A model generated the notes under the pieces. That model saw only the letters and a list, made by a program, of their open reading frames with translations, was not told where the DNA came from and did not search any database. A DNA stretch of 64,000 nt from Nitrospirales bacterium (GTDB taxonomy: Bacteria > Nitrospirota > Nitrospiria > Nitrospirales > UBA8639): NCBI GenBank assembly GCA_029261255.1, contig JAJDBQ010000133.1, positions 1 through 64,000 on the forward strand, given 5' to 3'. Of this stretch, positions 37,453 through 46,244 are shown piece by piece. Position 1 is the stretch's first letter, and the number at the start of each line of letters is the position of its first letter. Both the position numbers and the translations under genes were made by a program.

Positions 37453-37719
37453 TGCATGTTCTTCTGGTGGAGGGGGTATGAAGATAGACACCAAGGCATC
37501 GTGAGCGAGAAGCCATCTTGAGTATGAGTGCGGAGAGAACAATTGCCCCGCAGTCACGTACCGTCGTTCTTCAGATATCTCTCACTTCTGCGTCAATATG
37601 TTCCAATTGATCACGTTTGTGCGATCACATGAGCTGAGTTAGCAAGCATTAGATCACATCACCGATAAAGGCCCAAGGGGAAAACCTTACACCAATTCAT
37701 TTTGGAAGGAGTCGACACC

Positions 37720-37977
37720 ATGACGGTCACAGGCGTAGACACATTGCCATCTCCATTAGCCCTCTCATCTAGCGTACAACCTCGCAAAGAAGTCGCAGAT
37801 GCCAAAGGAAGCCAAGCTGCCTCGGACACCACAAAAAATCAGTCGGCATCACCCAGCCCTTCTGGTGTCCAAGACCAAGTGACGTTGTCGCGAGAGGCTC
37901 AAGCGCTTTCCGTCTCTGATTCCCAATCATCAAAAAACAATACGTTCCAACAGTCACCTTCACCATTCGACAAATAA
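37720..37977 (+). CDS. Small Ser/Pro/Gln-rich protein, possibly flagellar-associated
   Basis: The product is 85 residues from ATG 37720 with GGAAGGAG upstream. It is low-complexity (many Ser, Gln, Pro, Lys) and predicted disordered. It contains DQVTLSREAQALSVSD, like the I/VxLSxxAxxL stretch seen in FlgM-like and other small flagellar-linked proteins of this group. The true FlgM-like gene is at 42611. There is no membrane segment. It is followed by a strong hairpin at 37985. The function is not known, and the flagellar link is weak inference. Confidence 0.6.
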   Translation: MTVTGVDTLPSPLALSSSVQPRKEVADAKGSQAASDTTKNQSASPSPSGVQDQVTLSREAQALSVSDSQSSKNNTFQQSPSPFDK

Positions 37978-37984
37978 GCCTCGT

Positions 37985-38013
37985 GGAGACTCCTCTTGAA
38001 CAGAGGAGTCTCC
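37985..38013. terminator. Perfect 11-bp hairpin after the small protein gene
   Basis: GGAGACTCCTC, a 7-nt loop, then GAGGAGTCTCC, starting eight bases after the stop at 37977. There is no T-tract afterwards. It may terminate from either side, or stabilise the 3' end. Confidence 0.65.
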
Positions 38014-38088
38014 AGCAATAACTTACCGGTCTCGTTGCTTCACATTCTCAACACTCTACTCATCTTTCACGCCCACACTCGCATTTGA

Positions 38089-38754
38089 TTACCGTCGTTC
38101 GTACAGTAGCTCACAGGCTTGGGCATATCCTTTCACCCACCCTTCATGATACGCCTTATGTAACGTTCGTCGTAACTGATCAGTCGCCTCTGATCCTTGA
38201 AACGTGCCTGGGACTTCGGAGCAGACCATCTCTACCGCGATATCAACGAGGCGTTCACGAAGCTGAAAGAGTTCATCCGTCACCAGATCTTTGAGACCTT
38301 CTTCTCCACACTGGGTGACAATTTTTTCAAGGAACGTATCATACCCTTGCACTTCAATAACTCGCTCACGAATTCGACTCAACTCCTCTTTGATTCTACC
38401 TGTATCTTTTATCATCACCTTAAACAATTGCTTTCGCGCTTCTTCACAGAGTGTCCCTTCCATTCGCTGCAAGACCACCCCTGGAGAGGGGGACTCGTCC
38501 ACTTCCTCTTCTTGGCGAGACACCGACGGACCCACATGTCCCAAGCGTAATCGATCATAGGCTTTCCGAGCATCAGGATCTCCAAGAATTTCATACGCCG
38601 CATTGACTTCGCGAATCTTCTGCTCCGCTCCACTGTTCCCCTGATTTCGGTCGGGGTGATATTGGAGAGCCAATTTACGATACGACTTCTTAATCTCGTC
38701 TTGCGTGGCTTGAAGAGAAACTTCAAGAACCGCATAATAGTTCAGAGTGGCCAT
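38089..38754 (-). CDS. DnaJ-domain protein with unknown C-terminal region
   Basis: The product is 221 residues. The first 70 are a J domain ([33 protein letters not shown] with the HPD triad, [22 protein letters not shown]) that would stimulate a DnaK partner. The Gly/Phe, zinc-finger and substrate-binding parts of true DnaJ are missing. The C-terminal 140 residues are helical and charged ([34 protein letters not shown]). They may be a client-specific adaptor or oligomerisation unit. No dnaK is nearby. It is cytoplasmic. Confidence 0.88.
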   Translation of the reverse strand: MATLNYYAVLEVSLQATQDEIKKSYRKLALQYHPDRNQGNSGAEQKIREVNAAYEILGDPDARKAYDRLRLGHVGPSVSRQEEEVDESPSPGVVLQRMEGTLCEEARKQLFKVMIKDTGRIKEELSRIRERVIEVQGYDTFLEKIVTQCGEEGLKDLVTDELFQLRERLVDIAVEMVCSEVPGTFQGSEATDQLRRTLHKAYHEGWVKGYAQACELLYERR

Positions 38755-38867
38755 TTAGCTTTTCCTTACAGGTTGAACCGAGGACCAATGACAAGCCGAT
38801 AGACTGCAAGAGGAGCTCATGTCTCCTTGTCTATCCTGGCAAAGATTACTCACTATCACACACCGAC

Positions 38868-39383
38868 ATGAATTCATTCTCCCTTTATATTTCCTCATTC
38901 ATCGGAATCGTATTCTTCCTGTCATCCAGTTGGCTATCGAATGACCAACCCTTCTCGTTCGTCAAACGTCCTACACATGAGAGACAGTCACGCACATCAA
39001 CGGTCAATCACGCACATCCACAGCTAGCAACGTTTGGTACACCGCCCCAGCAGGTTTCTATCCCTGCTCTTCTCACGCAGAGCGGAGACTATCATCAACA
39101 ACTCGTATCGGTTAGAGGTCAAATTACACAACCAGAACTTCACTTGGATGAAACTGAGCTGTATCTTGATTTTGTTTTTCGACTTACTCAAGGAGCTCAT
39201 TCAATAGTCGTGTATGGTCGGCACAACCGCACTCTAGGTGCGCCAGCCATCATCATCCATCATTCAGTCGAGGTGACTGGGATCTTTTGGAAAGAACAAG
39301 ACAGAGCTGGCACGACTGTCTTCAATGTGCTCGGGGCAACCTCAGTCGCCCCATATCCTTCTTCCGTTCCAAGGAGCACCTAG
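38868..39383 (+). CDS. Exported OB-fold-like protein
   Basis: The product is 171 residues with an N-terminal hydrophobic segment (FSLYISSFIGIVFFLSSSWL) acting as signal peptide or anchor. The C-terminal 110 residues show five-strand spacing (YHQQLVSVRGQITQPEL, ELYLDFVFRL, SIVVYG, HHSVEVTGIFWKEQ, TTVFNVLGA). This resembles OB-fold nucleic-acid/ligand-binding proteins such as the tRNA_anti-like or YgiW/bOB types. The function is unknown; it is probably periplasmic. It stands between the DnaJ-like gene (divergent) and the glycosyltransferase gene (convergent). Confidence 0.65.
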   Translation: MNSFSLYISSFIGIVFFLSSSWLSNDQPFSFVKRPTHERQSRTSTVNHAHPQLATFGTPPQQVSIPALLTQSGDYHQQLVSVRGQITQPELHLDETELYLDFVFRLTQGAHSIVVYGRHNRTLGAPAIIIHHSVEVTGIFWKEQDRAGTTVFNVLGATSVAPYPSSVPRST

Positions 39384-39411
39384 GAATAGGTCTGATCTTT
39401 TTTCTTTTAAT

Positions 39412-40494
39412 TTAGAGATAGTCTTTCAACACATCAACCGCAGCTCCCAGCTCCGGCTTGGGAGGAAGTTCAAGAGGAGCTGGCAAGGCCAACACCTCGT
39501 GCAAAGCCTTTTTCCACGCACCAGATTCAAAATCCTCACGTCGCAGCTCTACGGCCCGTCCGTACTGATTTATATAATCTACTAAGCATTGTTCGTCTGC
39601 AAAGTTATAGCGTCGCACATATACAACTGGAATTCCATAATGCACAGCGCTGGTTATTGTTGCATATCCTGGCTTCGTCATCACAACATCTGCTTGCTTC
39701 ATAATTTCTCTAAATGGCAATCTGAGGGTATCAATAGAATGGATTCTCTTGCTCGATGATTTCAGCTGAATCCCTCCCACGAGAAAGTGATAACCCTGAC
39801 AACATTCCATCTCTTCCAATGGAAGTGCTGTCAACGGGATACCACCAAATGCAATGAGCACAAGCTTGTCAACAGTCGCTATTCCCAAAATTTTTCGCAC
39901 ATCCTGTAGCGTAGCCTCGGCCAGAGGAAACGAAGGACCAGTTTCAATGACCGATGGAAAAGCTGGCATATCAATCCCTGGATGAAGCCGTATAAGACAA
40001 TCGGCCTTAGCATACTCCTGTCGAATTTGCTCATAGATTAACTGCTGTGCAGGTCTTGACGGCTGCACAAACGGCTGCAGTACTTGATCCCAGGACAACG
40101 AGGCAATGGCAACTACTGGGCACTGCGCATGGAATGCACTCGCAATGGCCAGATAGGAAATATTTGAGATAACCAAATTCACCGTTGCCTGATGCATAGC
40201 TTGGGCTTCTTGACTCACACGTTCATCCCACGTCTTATGAAACTCTTGATATGCCGCCCATGTTCCATCGATATCAATTTCTAATGGACCTCGCTGAAGG
40301 CACCCAACATCTTGAGGGACGGGCTGCAAGTCCCAACTTACGTTCAAGTTTTCTTGGAAAATCGATGCCGGAACTGTCGTTCGAAGAATCACATGCACAT
40401 CATCAATCACTGTCCCTAATGCATTCAACACAGGAATGATTTGCGCTGCATGACCCAGGCCATGTGCAGAAATCGCACACCAAATAATCGGCAT
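39412..40494 (-). CDS. GT-B-fold glycosyltransferase-like protein
   Basis: The product is 360 residues. The N-terminal Rossmann half starts with WCAISAHGLGHAAQIIPVLNAL, the GHGHAxQ/xP motif of MurG/UGT-type and arabinokinase N-terminal domains. The C-terminal half has VLIAFGGIPL, KQADVVMTKPGYATITSAVHYGIPVVYVRR and a DEQ region (FADEQCLVDYINQYGRA). These are the donor-nucleotide-binding elements of GT-B enzymes. Closest in pattern are predicted glycosyltransferases without kinase domain related to the L-arabinokinase N-terminus. Acceptor and sugar are unknown. It is probably cytoplasmic or membrane-peripheral. Confidence 0.8.
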   Translation of the reverse strand: MPIIWCAISAHGLGHAAQIIPVLNALGTVIDDVHVILRTTVPASIFQENLNVSWDLQPVPQDVGCLQRGPLEIDIDGTWAAYQEFHKTWDERVSQEAQAMHQATVNLVISNISYLAIASAFHAQCPVVAIASLSWDQVLQPFVQPSRPAQQLIYEQIRQEYAKADCLIRLHPGIDMPAFPSVIETGPSFPLAEATLQDVRKILGIATVDKLVLIAFGGIPLTALPLEEMECCQGYHFLVGGIQLKSSSKRIHSIDTLRLPFREIMKQADVVMTKPGYATITSAVHYGIPVVYVRRYNFADEQCLVDYINQYGRAVELRREDFESGAWKKALHEVLALPAPLELPPKPELGAAVDVLKDYL

Positions 40495-40614
40495 GAGAAA
40501 CCCCTTTACAAAAGATGTAATTCACACCTAAAAAAAGTGAAGAATCAGCTATAATCAAAATTCCCAAGACAGAACCATTTGTCATCCATCCAATTCATTG
40601 AGTCCACAGAATTC

Positions 40615-41100
40615 ATGTTACCCCGTTATATGGCGTCAAACATGGCAACAATTGGCCTTAAACTTGAAAAAATACTCATCTATGTAATCCTGATTCTGTT
40701 CTTAGTCCAATTATCCGCCTGTACCCCTTTCACCCAGAGCAATCCTCAAGACCATAATGAGACGACAACTCAACCACCTCTTGTCGAACAACAGTTATTG
40801 TCTACGATCAAAAATGCGGAGGTTTTAGGGAAGGGCAATCCACTTCTCTTGAGTAGCCTCTATAGTTTGGCTAACTTTTATCATGATCGTAAAGAATATG
40901 ATAAAGCCGCTGCGCAGTATGAACGAGCCCTCCATCTCAAAGAAGACATCAGCGGCCCAAACCATCCAGATGTTGCCGCCATCCTCCAGCGTTACGCTCG
41001 TTTATTAGAAGAAGCCAAACGACCTACTGAAGCCGCCAATCTCTTAGCTCGGGCTGATGCCATTTTGGCCCATTCTACCTCATCTCCAGTCCTCCCCTGA
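40615..41100 (+). CDS. TPR-containing lipoprotein
   Basis: The product is 161 residues from the ATG at 40615; ATGs at 40633 and 40642 are equally possible because none has a clear ribosome site. Lipobox: LVQLSACTP. Then come two TPR-like motifs (SLYSLANFYHDRKEYDKAAAQYERAL and VAAILQRYARLLEEAKRPTEAANLL). The motif ALHLKEDISGPNHPDVA is the tetratricopeptide_12/NB-ARC-type TPR phrase common in bacteria. It is probably a periplasmic scaffold. No partner is evident. Confidence 0.75.
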   Translation: MLPRYMASNMATIGLKLEKILIYVILILFLVQLSACTPFTQSNPQDHNETTTQPPLVEQQLLSTIKNAEVLGKGNPLLLSSLYSLANFYHDRKEYDKAAAQYERALHLKEDISGPNHPDVAAILQRYARLLEEAKRPTEAANLLARADAILAHSTSSPVLP

Positions 41101-41294
41101 CAGCACGATAGCCACGGTACCTCAACATTTCGACCGAGTAGGTGGGGTAAAAGTTACCTATCCCTGCAGCTCATGAGGTGCAGATAACAGTATTTTAGTA
41201 GAGATCTCTGTTGATTCATGCATCTTTGAGTTGGCATAAAATTTGACTATGTCAGAGTACAACTCTTGTATGAACCTTGACCAAGGACCCTCTC

Positions 41295-41579
41295 ATGAAA
41301 AAACTTGAAAAAACACCGGCTAAGCGAGGACGACCCCGCAAAGATGCCAGCAAAAAAGCGACCACAAAATCGACACAAGTTGATAAGCACCCTCGCTGCT
41401 CACGCTGCGGCTCCCGCACCGTGACCTTGGAACAATTGGAACAAGAACTCTTGATCACTCTCAGTTTACATTGCATGATTTGTGGTCATTATTCCTTTAT
41501 AGGACGACCGGTGATTCGTATGCTGAAACGTCCAAAAGTCACTATTCCAGAAACCATCACTCGGACAAGACCTCAATAA
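41295..41579 (+). CDS. Small AT-hook plus zinc-ribbon protein
   Basis: The product is 94 residues from ATG 41295, preceded by AAGGA at nine bases. The Lys-rich N-terminus contains KRGRPRKDASKKA, an AT-hook (RGRP core). Then PRCSRCGSRT and LHCMICGHYSF give two CxxC pairs 25 residues apart, a zinc-ribbon-like knuckle. A DNA-binding or nucleoid-associated role is an inference. It could bind minor grooves of AT-rich DNA. No operon partner. Confidence 0.7.
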   Translation: MKKLEKTPAKRGRPRKDASKKATTKSTQVDKHPRCSRCGSRTVTLEQLEQELLITLSLHCMICGHYSFIGRPVIRMLKRPKVTIPETITRTRPQ

Positions 41580-41625
41580 GACTTCATTGACAAACTCCTT
41601 TTTTCATATCAGCAGACGTTTTCGC

Positions 41626-42525
41626 TTACCATGATTCCGCCCGTACGCTGGCCGGACTAATATCCCGATCCCCTAACCCTTTCTGCAACTGACGGCATGC
41701 AGCGACACTGCCGCACAATCGAAGATCGGCTTTCGAAAAATCAGGAACGATTTCGAGTAATGGTGCCACATCAATCTGCTCTTCTCCAGATGGCATAACA
41801 GTGGCTCGTATGATTCGCCCCTTAGGAGAAGCCCAATCAGTCGACCATGAACGTGTTAAAACCGGCACATATCGAAAACTCTCCGGGAATCGTTGGGCCA
41901 ACTTGACCAACTCGTCATGCCACATCAATTGTTGTTCATGCCGCACGCTTGCAATCAACGTCAAATGCCCACGTTGTTTTTCGCGATCCTTTTCCCATTC
42001 CTGATGCGCCATATAGTGAATATACGAAAGGAACGGGGTCACGCCGGTGCCGAAAGCCACGCAGACGAACTGTCGGTCTTCCCACTCGCCATCAGGCTCT
42101 AAACGAAGATTCGCCTGCTTACAGACCGCCGTATTTTCATACACAGTTGCGACACCTCGAATGTCATCAACCGTCACACGGACATCAATCAGTTCTCCGG
42201 TCGTCTGCCATTGATCAGGCACGTCCGACTGCCACCACACGGAGGTGTCGGCTTGAGGCCGATGCGTATCATTAATAAATGTTTCGAGCACGCCGGGTGC
42301 ATTGCAGGACGAATTCGATCTGGTATACATTCGCCGACGAAACTTTTCCGTCCTCTGACCCCAGGGTTTCGCCAAAAAAGCCGTGCCGGGTCGCATCTCA
42401 TCGTGAAGCGGATACGGCTTTCCCTCTATTTCTATATGATCGGGTAAGATCAATTGCACATGCCGAATTTCCCTAGGCTCAATAGTCTCCAGCTTTTCTA
42501 TCCGTGTCGAAGCAACATATTCCAT
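41626..42525 (-). CDS. Ferredoxin-NADP(H) reductase-like oxidoreductase
   Basis: The product is 299 residues from ATG 42523-42525, preceded by AAGGATG. The FAD-binding barrel has PGTAFLAKPWG and MYTRSNSSCN, which takes the place of the usual RxYS/T motif. The NAD(P)-binding half has CVAFGTGVTPFLSYI, HLTLIASVRHEQQLMWHDEL, LRLCGSVAACRQL and a C-terminal aromatic RAESW, as in FNR-type enzymes where the last aromatic residue stacks on FAD. No ferredoxin domain is fused. It may serve a partner monooxygenase or assimilation pathway, but there is no neighbouring redox gene. Substrate unknown. Confidence 0.85.
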   Translation of the reverse strand: MEYVASTRIEKLETIEPREIRHVQLILPDHIEIEGKPYPLHDEMRPGTAFLAKPWGQRTEKFRRRMYTRSNSSCNAPGVLETFINDTHRPQADTSVWWQSDVPDQWQTTGELIDVRVTVDDIRGVATVYENTAVCKQANLRLEPDGEWEDRQFVCVAFGTGVTPFLSYIHYMAHQEWEKDREKQRGHLTLIASVRHEQQLMWHDELVKLAQRFPESFRYVPVLTRSWSTDWASPKGRIIRATVMPSGEEQIDVAPLLEIVPDFSKADLRLCGSVAACRQLQKGLGDRDISPASVRAESW

Positions 42526-42610
42526 AAGACATCCTTTTTCGTCTCCATCATTTGACTTTCCACTCGAGTTGGGAGCCGTTATCAATTTGATTATTATTCC
42601 TGCTTACACT

Positions 42611-42946
42611 ATGATTTCTTTACACAAAATAAACGAGTTATTACAAATGGACCCACTTTCTTCGACACAATCTCCATCCGCCAAATCCGGTCTTTCTCAA
42701 GCGGCTCTCCCCGCCTCTAAACAGGACGGAAATAAAGTTACCCCCACGTCACCATCTGAAAAATCAGAGACCATCACCATTTCTCTGTCCAGTCAGGAAA
42801 TCAACCAATACACAGATGCCATGGCCGAACTTCCTGATGTCCGTGAAGACCGAATCGTTCAGATACAAGCCGCCATAGAATCAGGCACCTATTCTGTCTC
42901 TTCTCAAAACCTTGCCGATAAACTTATTCAAGACCTCTCAACATAA
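42611..42946 (+). CDS. flgM: FlgM-like anti-sigma-28 factor
   Basis: The product is 111 residues from ATG 42611; ATG 42647 (MDPLSSTQ) is an alternative and neither has a strong ribosome site. The N-terminal half is Ser/Pro/Gln-rich and likely disordered. The C-terminal helix LPDVREDRIVQIQAAIESGTY plus LADKLIQDL is the classic FlgM sigma-28 (FliA)-binding region. FlgM holds FliA until the hook is complete and is then secreted. It precedes a PilZ-domain gene by about 200 bp, linking flagellar control with c-di-GMP sensing. Confidence 0.85.
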   Translation: MISLHKINELLQMDPLSSTQSPSAKSGLSQAALPASKQDGNKVTPTSPSEKSETITISLSSQEINQYTDAMAELPDVREDRIVQIQAAIESGTYSVSSQNLADKLIQDLST

Positions 42947-43143
42947 TTCATCCCTACTCCATCATCCACTGAATCCAGTCATACCGAGAACATTTCAGAA
43001 AAATACGCCTCTACTCATTCCCGACATTCTAGTTTTTTTTTGGAGTTGCTGTATATCTTTGGAGATTCGTACTGATTGGTTAGATCACGGCTTGTTTCTT
43101 TCTTTTTGGCCTTGTAACCTAAAGCTCCACAACCGACAAAAGA

Positions 43144-43806
43144 ATGATGAGTATGACCTCTCTCTACCCCGCCATGGGCTCAAATGTTCTCTGGTTAACC
43201 ATCTCATCTCAGCCAGAAAATCTATTAATTAAATCATCCCTGCTAGGATTAGGACCTGATCATTCTCTTCTGTGTGCGATACCAAGCGATCAGCCGCTCG
43301 AATTAATCACCAAAGGATTAACATGTAAGGGCCGCTCATACATTGACGGAGAAATTTATGAATTTGAAACCATGATTCAAGAATTCCTCACACGTCCTCC
43401 GGCCATACGGTTAAAAGCTCCTCTCAATATCGCCCATCAAGCACCACGCTCATTTCCTCGCCTGACAGTCGATCTTCCCGGAGCCGTTCGGCCTCTTAGA
43501 AGAAATGGTGATATTCTTGCCGTGCTTCCTGTACAACTGATCAATCTCTCACCAGCCGGCTGTCAATTCAGCATCGACCCACAGGCCTGGCCAAGAGTTT
43601 CTTCCCTGCATCTCTACCTCAGTTGCCGGTTGCCGGGCTCCAATCACCAGTCAAAATTCCACGGAACAATCGAGTCGGTGCATCCCACACAGAACCTCAT
43701 GGTTGGCATACAATTCATCTTTGAATCAGACCACGATGTTTCCAGGCAAGATGTGTTTCGATGGTTTACCTCTCAACAAGCTAAACTCGTCAATACCACG
43801 GCCTAA
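43144..43806 (+). CDS. PilZ-domain (c-di-GMP effector) protein, YcgR-like
   Basis: The product is 220 residues. The N-terminal 90 match the YcgR-type flagellar-brake domain pattern (VLWLTISSQPENLLIKS, IDGEIYEFETMIQEF). The C-terminal PilZ domain has RSFPR (RxxxR) at about residue 103 and NLSPAGC (D/NxSxxG) at about residue 140, the two c-di-GMP-binding motifs. In the YcgR family, c-di-GMP binding slows flagellar rotation. Its place after flgM fits. ATGs at 43144 and 43147 are both possible starts. Confidence in c-di-GMP binding is good; the target is unproven. Confidence 0.85.
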   Translation: MMSMTSLYPAMGSNVLWLTISSQPENLLIKSSLLGLGPDHSLLCAIPSDQPLELITKGLTCKGRSYIDGEIYEFETMIQEFLTRPPAIRLKAPLNIAHQAPRSFPRLTVDLPGAVRPLRRNGDILAVLPVQLINLSPAGCQFSIDPQAWPRVSSLHLYLSCRLPGSNHQSKFHGTIESVHPTQNLMVGIQFIFESDHDVSRQDVFRWFTSQQAKLVNTTA

Positions 43807-44118
43807 CCCGCCTTTACCCAACACCCTGCCCGCCACCCCAAAAGGACATTCTGCACACCTCCATATTGCCTCTTTCTGTTTTTCTCCAGACTCAGACCTA
43901 TCCAATACTCTCAGCTTCGACCCTACTGAGTCGCTTATTCTTTCGACGAGAATCATGAGGTGGCGCCTCTTTTCGTCACCCACGCCTACCGTGCATGAGC
44001 CAGTTGCCTGCTCAGGAGACTTCTGATTACAATAAACACCACTATTCCTTGAATTTTAGCTGTACTATTTGACTGGGATCAGATTTCTTGATCGTGCCAT
44101 TTACCGAGGACGTGTCTC
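43807..44118. other. Intergenic region, no gene recognised
   Basis: This 312-bp stretch between the PilZ and DAHP synthase genes likely holds the aroG promoter. I see no RNA feature, repeat or plausible leader peptide with an aromatic-codon run. Confidence 0.5.
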
Positions 44119-45195
44119 ATGACTGAGCGCATTAACAACCAAAATATTATTGACATCACCCCGCTTCCTGCCCCAAAGCACATGCAGGAAATACTCCCCC
44201 TACCACACGAAACCGGACAAATGGTGCTGAAGGCACGACAAGCCATCAGAAGCATCCTTCGTGGCGACGATACCCATCGTCTCGTCGTCATCATTGGCCC
44301 CTGTTCCATTCATGATCCGGAAGCTGCAATCGAATATGCCGAACAGCTCAAGCGCGTCGCTGATCGAGTACAAGAACATCTCCTCGTGATCTCACGAACG
44401 TATTTTGAAAAACCGCGTACGACCGTGGGGTGGAAAGGCCTGATCAATGATCCCACTCTCGATGGATCATGTGATATCGGTGCTGGATTTGAATTAGCCC
44501 GTTCAATCTTACTGAAAATCAATCAATTGGGGATGCCCTGTGCCACAGAGTTTCTGGATCCCGTCACTCCTCAGTATATTTCAGATCTGATTAGCTGGTC
44601 AGCCATTGGTGCGCGCACCACTGAAAGCCAAACCCATCGAGAAATGGCGAGTGGCCTCTCTATGCCTGTCGGGTTAAAAAATGGGACGGACGGAGGGCTC
44701 CAAGTTGCACTCAATGCCATGATTGCTGCTCGACACCCCCAAAGTTTCATTGGGGTGAATGCTGATGGTCTCACTTCTATCATTAAAACCAACGGAAATC
44801 CCGAACGACACATCGTTCTTCGCGGTGGAGGCGGACGCGTTAATTACAATCCTGAAGACATTTCTGAAGCTGTCCGTTGTCTCTCAAAAGAAGACATCAG
44901 CCGTCCCGTCATGGTTGATTGTTCCCATGGGAATTCCGAAAAAGACCACACACGGCAGGTACCCGTTGCTCAATCAGTGGTCAAGCAATTCATCGAAGGA
45001 CAACAGGCCATTATGGGCCTGTTGATCGAAAGCAATCTTAAACCCGGAAATCAGAAATGGGAGGCTGGAAAATCGTTGGAACGGGGAGTATCAATTACCG
45101 ATGCCTGCATTGGATGGGAAGATACAGAGCATCTCCTTGATGAATTGGCAGAGTCCTTAGATAAATCAACCAAATCGACTTCTGTTTCTGGTTAA
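44119..45195 (+). CDS. aroG: 3-deoxy-7-phosphoheptulonate synthase, class I (AroG/F type)
   Basis: The product is 358 residues, the size of E. coli AroF/G/H. It catalyses the first step of the shikimate pathway from PEP and erythrose-4-phosphate. Motifs: IGPCSIHDP near residue 59 (metal-ligand Cys), YFEKPRTTVGWKGLINDP near 95, GARTTESQTHREMASGLSMPVG near 165, LRGGG near 235 and VDCSHGNSEKDH near 270. These are the full set of PEP- and metal-binding regions. The feedback isoform (Phe, Tyr or Trp) cannot be told from the sequence by eye. Cytoplasmic. Confidence 0.96.
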   Translation: MTERINNQNIIDITPLPAPKHMQEILPLPHETGQMVLKARQAIRSILRGDDTHRLVVIIGPCSIHDPEAAIEYAEQLKRVADRVQEHLLVISRTYFEKPRTTVGWKGLINDPTLDGSCDIGAGFELARSILLKINQLGMPCATEFLDPVTPQYISDLISWSAIGARTTESQTHREMASGLSMPVGLKNGTDGGLQVALNAMIAARHPQSFIGVNADGLTSIIKTNGNPERHIVLRGGGGRVNYNPEDISEAVRCLSKEDISRPVMVDCSHGNSEKDHTRQVPVAQSVVKQFIEGQQAIMGLLIESNLKPGNQKWEAGKSLERGVSITDACIGWEDTEHLLDELAESLDKSTKSTSVSG

Positions 45196-45243
45196 TAGGA
45201 CGACGACCCCTTGAAAAGAATGTTGACTTGTTTTGTTACAAAT

Positions 45244-45726
45244 TTACGAATGTGAAGAAAGATCCGGGATGGGATCTGTTTTAGGCGATGTTGCTTCACC
45301 CGCATGCTCATGAGTATGACAGCCGAGGTGATGACAAAGTCGGCGATTCCAAAAACCTGCCCACGCGATTAACGACGCCCCTAATACATCGAGAAAAATT
45401 TCCGTTCTACTACTCGGCTCTACCCAAAGATGGGAAATGACTAAGACAATAAGACCAAGAATCGTCAACACTGCTGGACGGATATCACGATGACGAGGAT
45501 ATGTAGCCAACAAGCCAAACCCTGCTAAGAGCGCAATGACACCCACGAACACCCACTCCGTTGTCTGTGCCAAAAACACGCCTAAGATTCCATCCAAGCC
45601 ATCCCAGGAATGAGCCGCGATTACAGGAAGTGCTAATAATGCCAAAGGTGTCACGGCACAATGAACAGCACAAATCAGGGAAGCAATAGATCCCGCTTTA
45701 GAAAGTTTGGGACCAAACGTACTCAT
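45244..45726 (-). CDS. MerC-family membrane protein with His-rich tail
   Basis: The product is 160 residues from ATG 45724-45726, 17 bp after the Fur-family stop. ATG 45753, overlapping that stop, is the alternative. Four hydrophobic segments follow the motif SIASLICAVHCAVTPLALLALP (Cys-x3-Cys, the MerC metal site). The C-terminus is His-rich (CHHLGCHTHEHAGE). MerC proteins import Hg(II) in mer operons. Chromosomal MerC-like proteins next to Zur genes are more likely tied to zinc or other divalent metals, which is inference. The Fur-family gene upstream is the first gene of the operon. Confidence 0.85.
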   Translation of the reverse strand: MSTFGPKLSKAGSIASLICAVHCAVTPLALLALPVIAAHSWDGLDGILGVFLAQTTEWVFVGVIALLAGFGLLATYPRHRDIRPAVLTILGLIVLVISHLWVEPSSRTEIFLDVLGASLIAWAGFWNRRLCHHLGCHTHEHAGEATSPKTDPIPDLSSHS

Positions 45727-45743
45727 TCTCTGAGGTTCTTCGA

Positions 45744-46166
45744 TTATTGGCATTGTGGACAAAATCCTGTAAATTCCAAAGTATGATCACCCACCACAAA
45801 TTTTGTTCGCTCTTCAATCAATTTTGTCAATTTCTTTAGGGGGCATAAGAGTAAATCCACAATTTTCCCACACACCTGGCACCGAATATGATGATGATGC
45901 TTGCGCCCCTCTTTCAATTCATAGCGTGATTGGCCTTCATGATGAAGGTCCAATTGGGCAACAAGACCAAGATCTTTCAAGACATTAACCGTTCGATACA
46001 CCGTCACCAAATCAATCGCCACCTGGTCTTCCTGTAATTGTGCGAAAATCTCAGAAGCACTCAATGGCTCGTGCGTTCGTTCGAGCAAAGACAACACAGC
46101 CTTTCTCGTACGAGTCATCCTCCGCCCCGTCGCCTTCAACCCTTGACTAATAATCTTCTCTAACAT
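45744..46166 (-). CDS. zur: Fur-family metalloregulator, probably Zur
   Basis: The product is 140 residues from ATG 46164-46166 (GAAGGAAG upstream), the usual Fur length. The winged helix (SASEIFAQLQEDQVAIDLVTVYRTVNVLKDLGLV) is followed by a His-rich regulatory site HHHHIRCQVCGK and two CxxC pairs (CQVC, CPQC) for structural zinc. Sequence alone does not separate Zur from Fur or PerR. The assignment to zinc rests on the shared inverted repeat at 46215-46244 and 56018-56036, the latter preceding the ZnuABC-type cluster. The MerC-like gene downstream fits a metal circuit. Autoregulation is likely. Confidence 0.87.
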   Translation of the reverse strand: MLEKIISQGLKATGRRMTRTRKAVLSLLERTHEPLSASEIFAQLQEDQVAIDLVTVYRTVNVLKDLGLVAQLDLHHEGQSRYELKEGRKHHHHIRCQVCGKIVDLLLCPLKKLTKLIEERTKFVVGDHTLEFTGFCPQCQ

Positions 46167-46214
46167 TGAATCTTCCTTCACTCCGCAACTCTGAAGATTA
46201 ACAGCATAACCTTT

Positions 46215-46244
46215 ATTGCAAGTCTCTTGCAAGTAACATTGCGC
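46215..46244. promoter_or_regulatory. Two overlapping Fur/Zur-type operators before zur
   Basis: Site 1 is ATTGCAAGTCTCTTGCAAG (46215-46233). Site 2 is CTTGCAAGTAACATTGCGC (46226-46244), offset by 11 bp. Both are imperfect copies of the palindrome at 56018. They lie 49-78 bp upstream of the zur start. Binding by the zur product is inferred. Confidence 0.75.
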
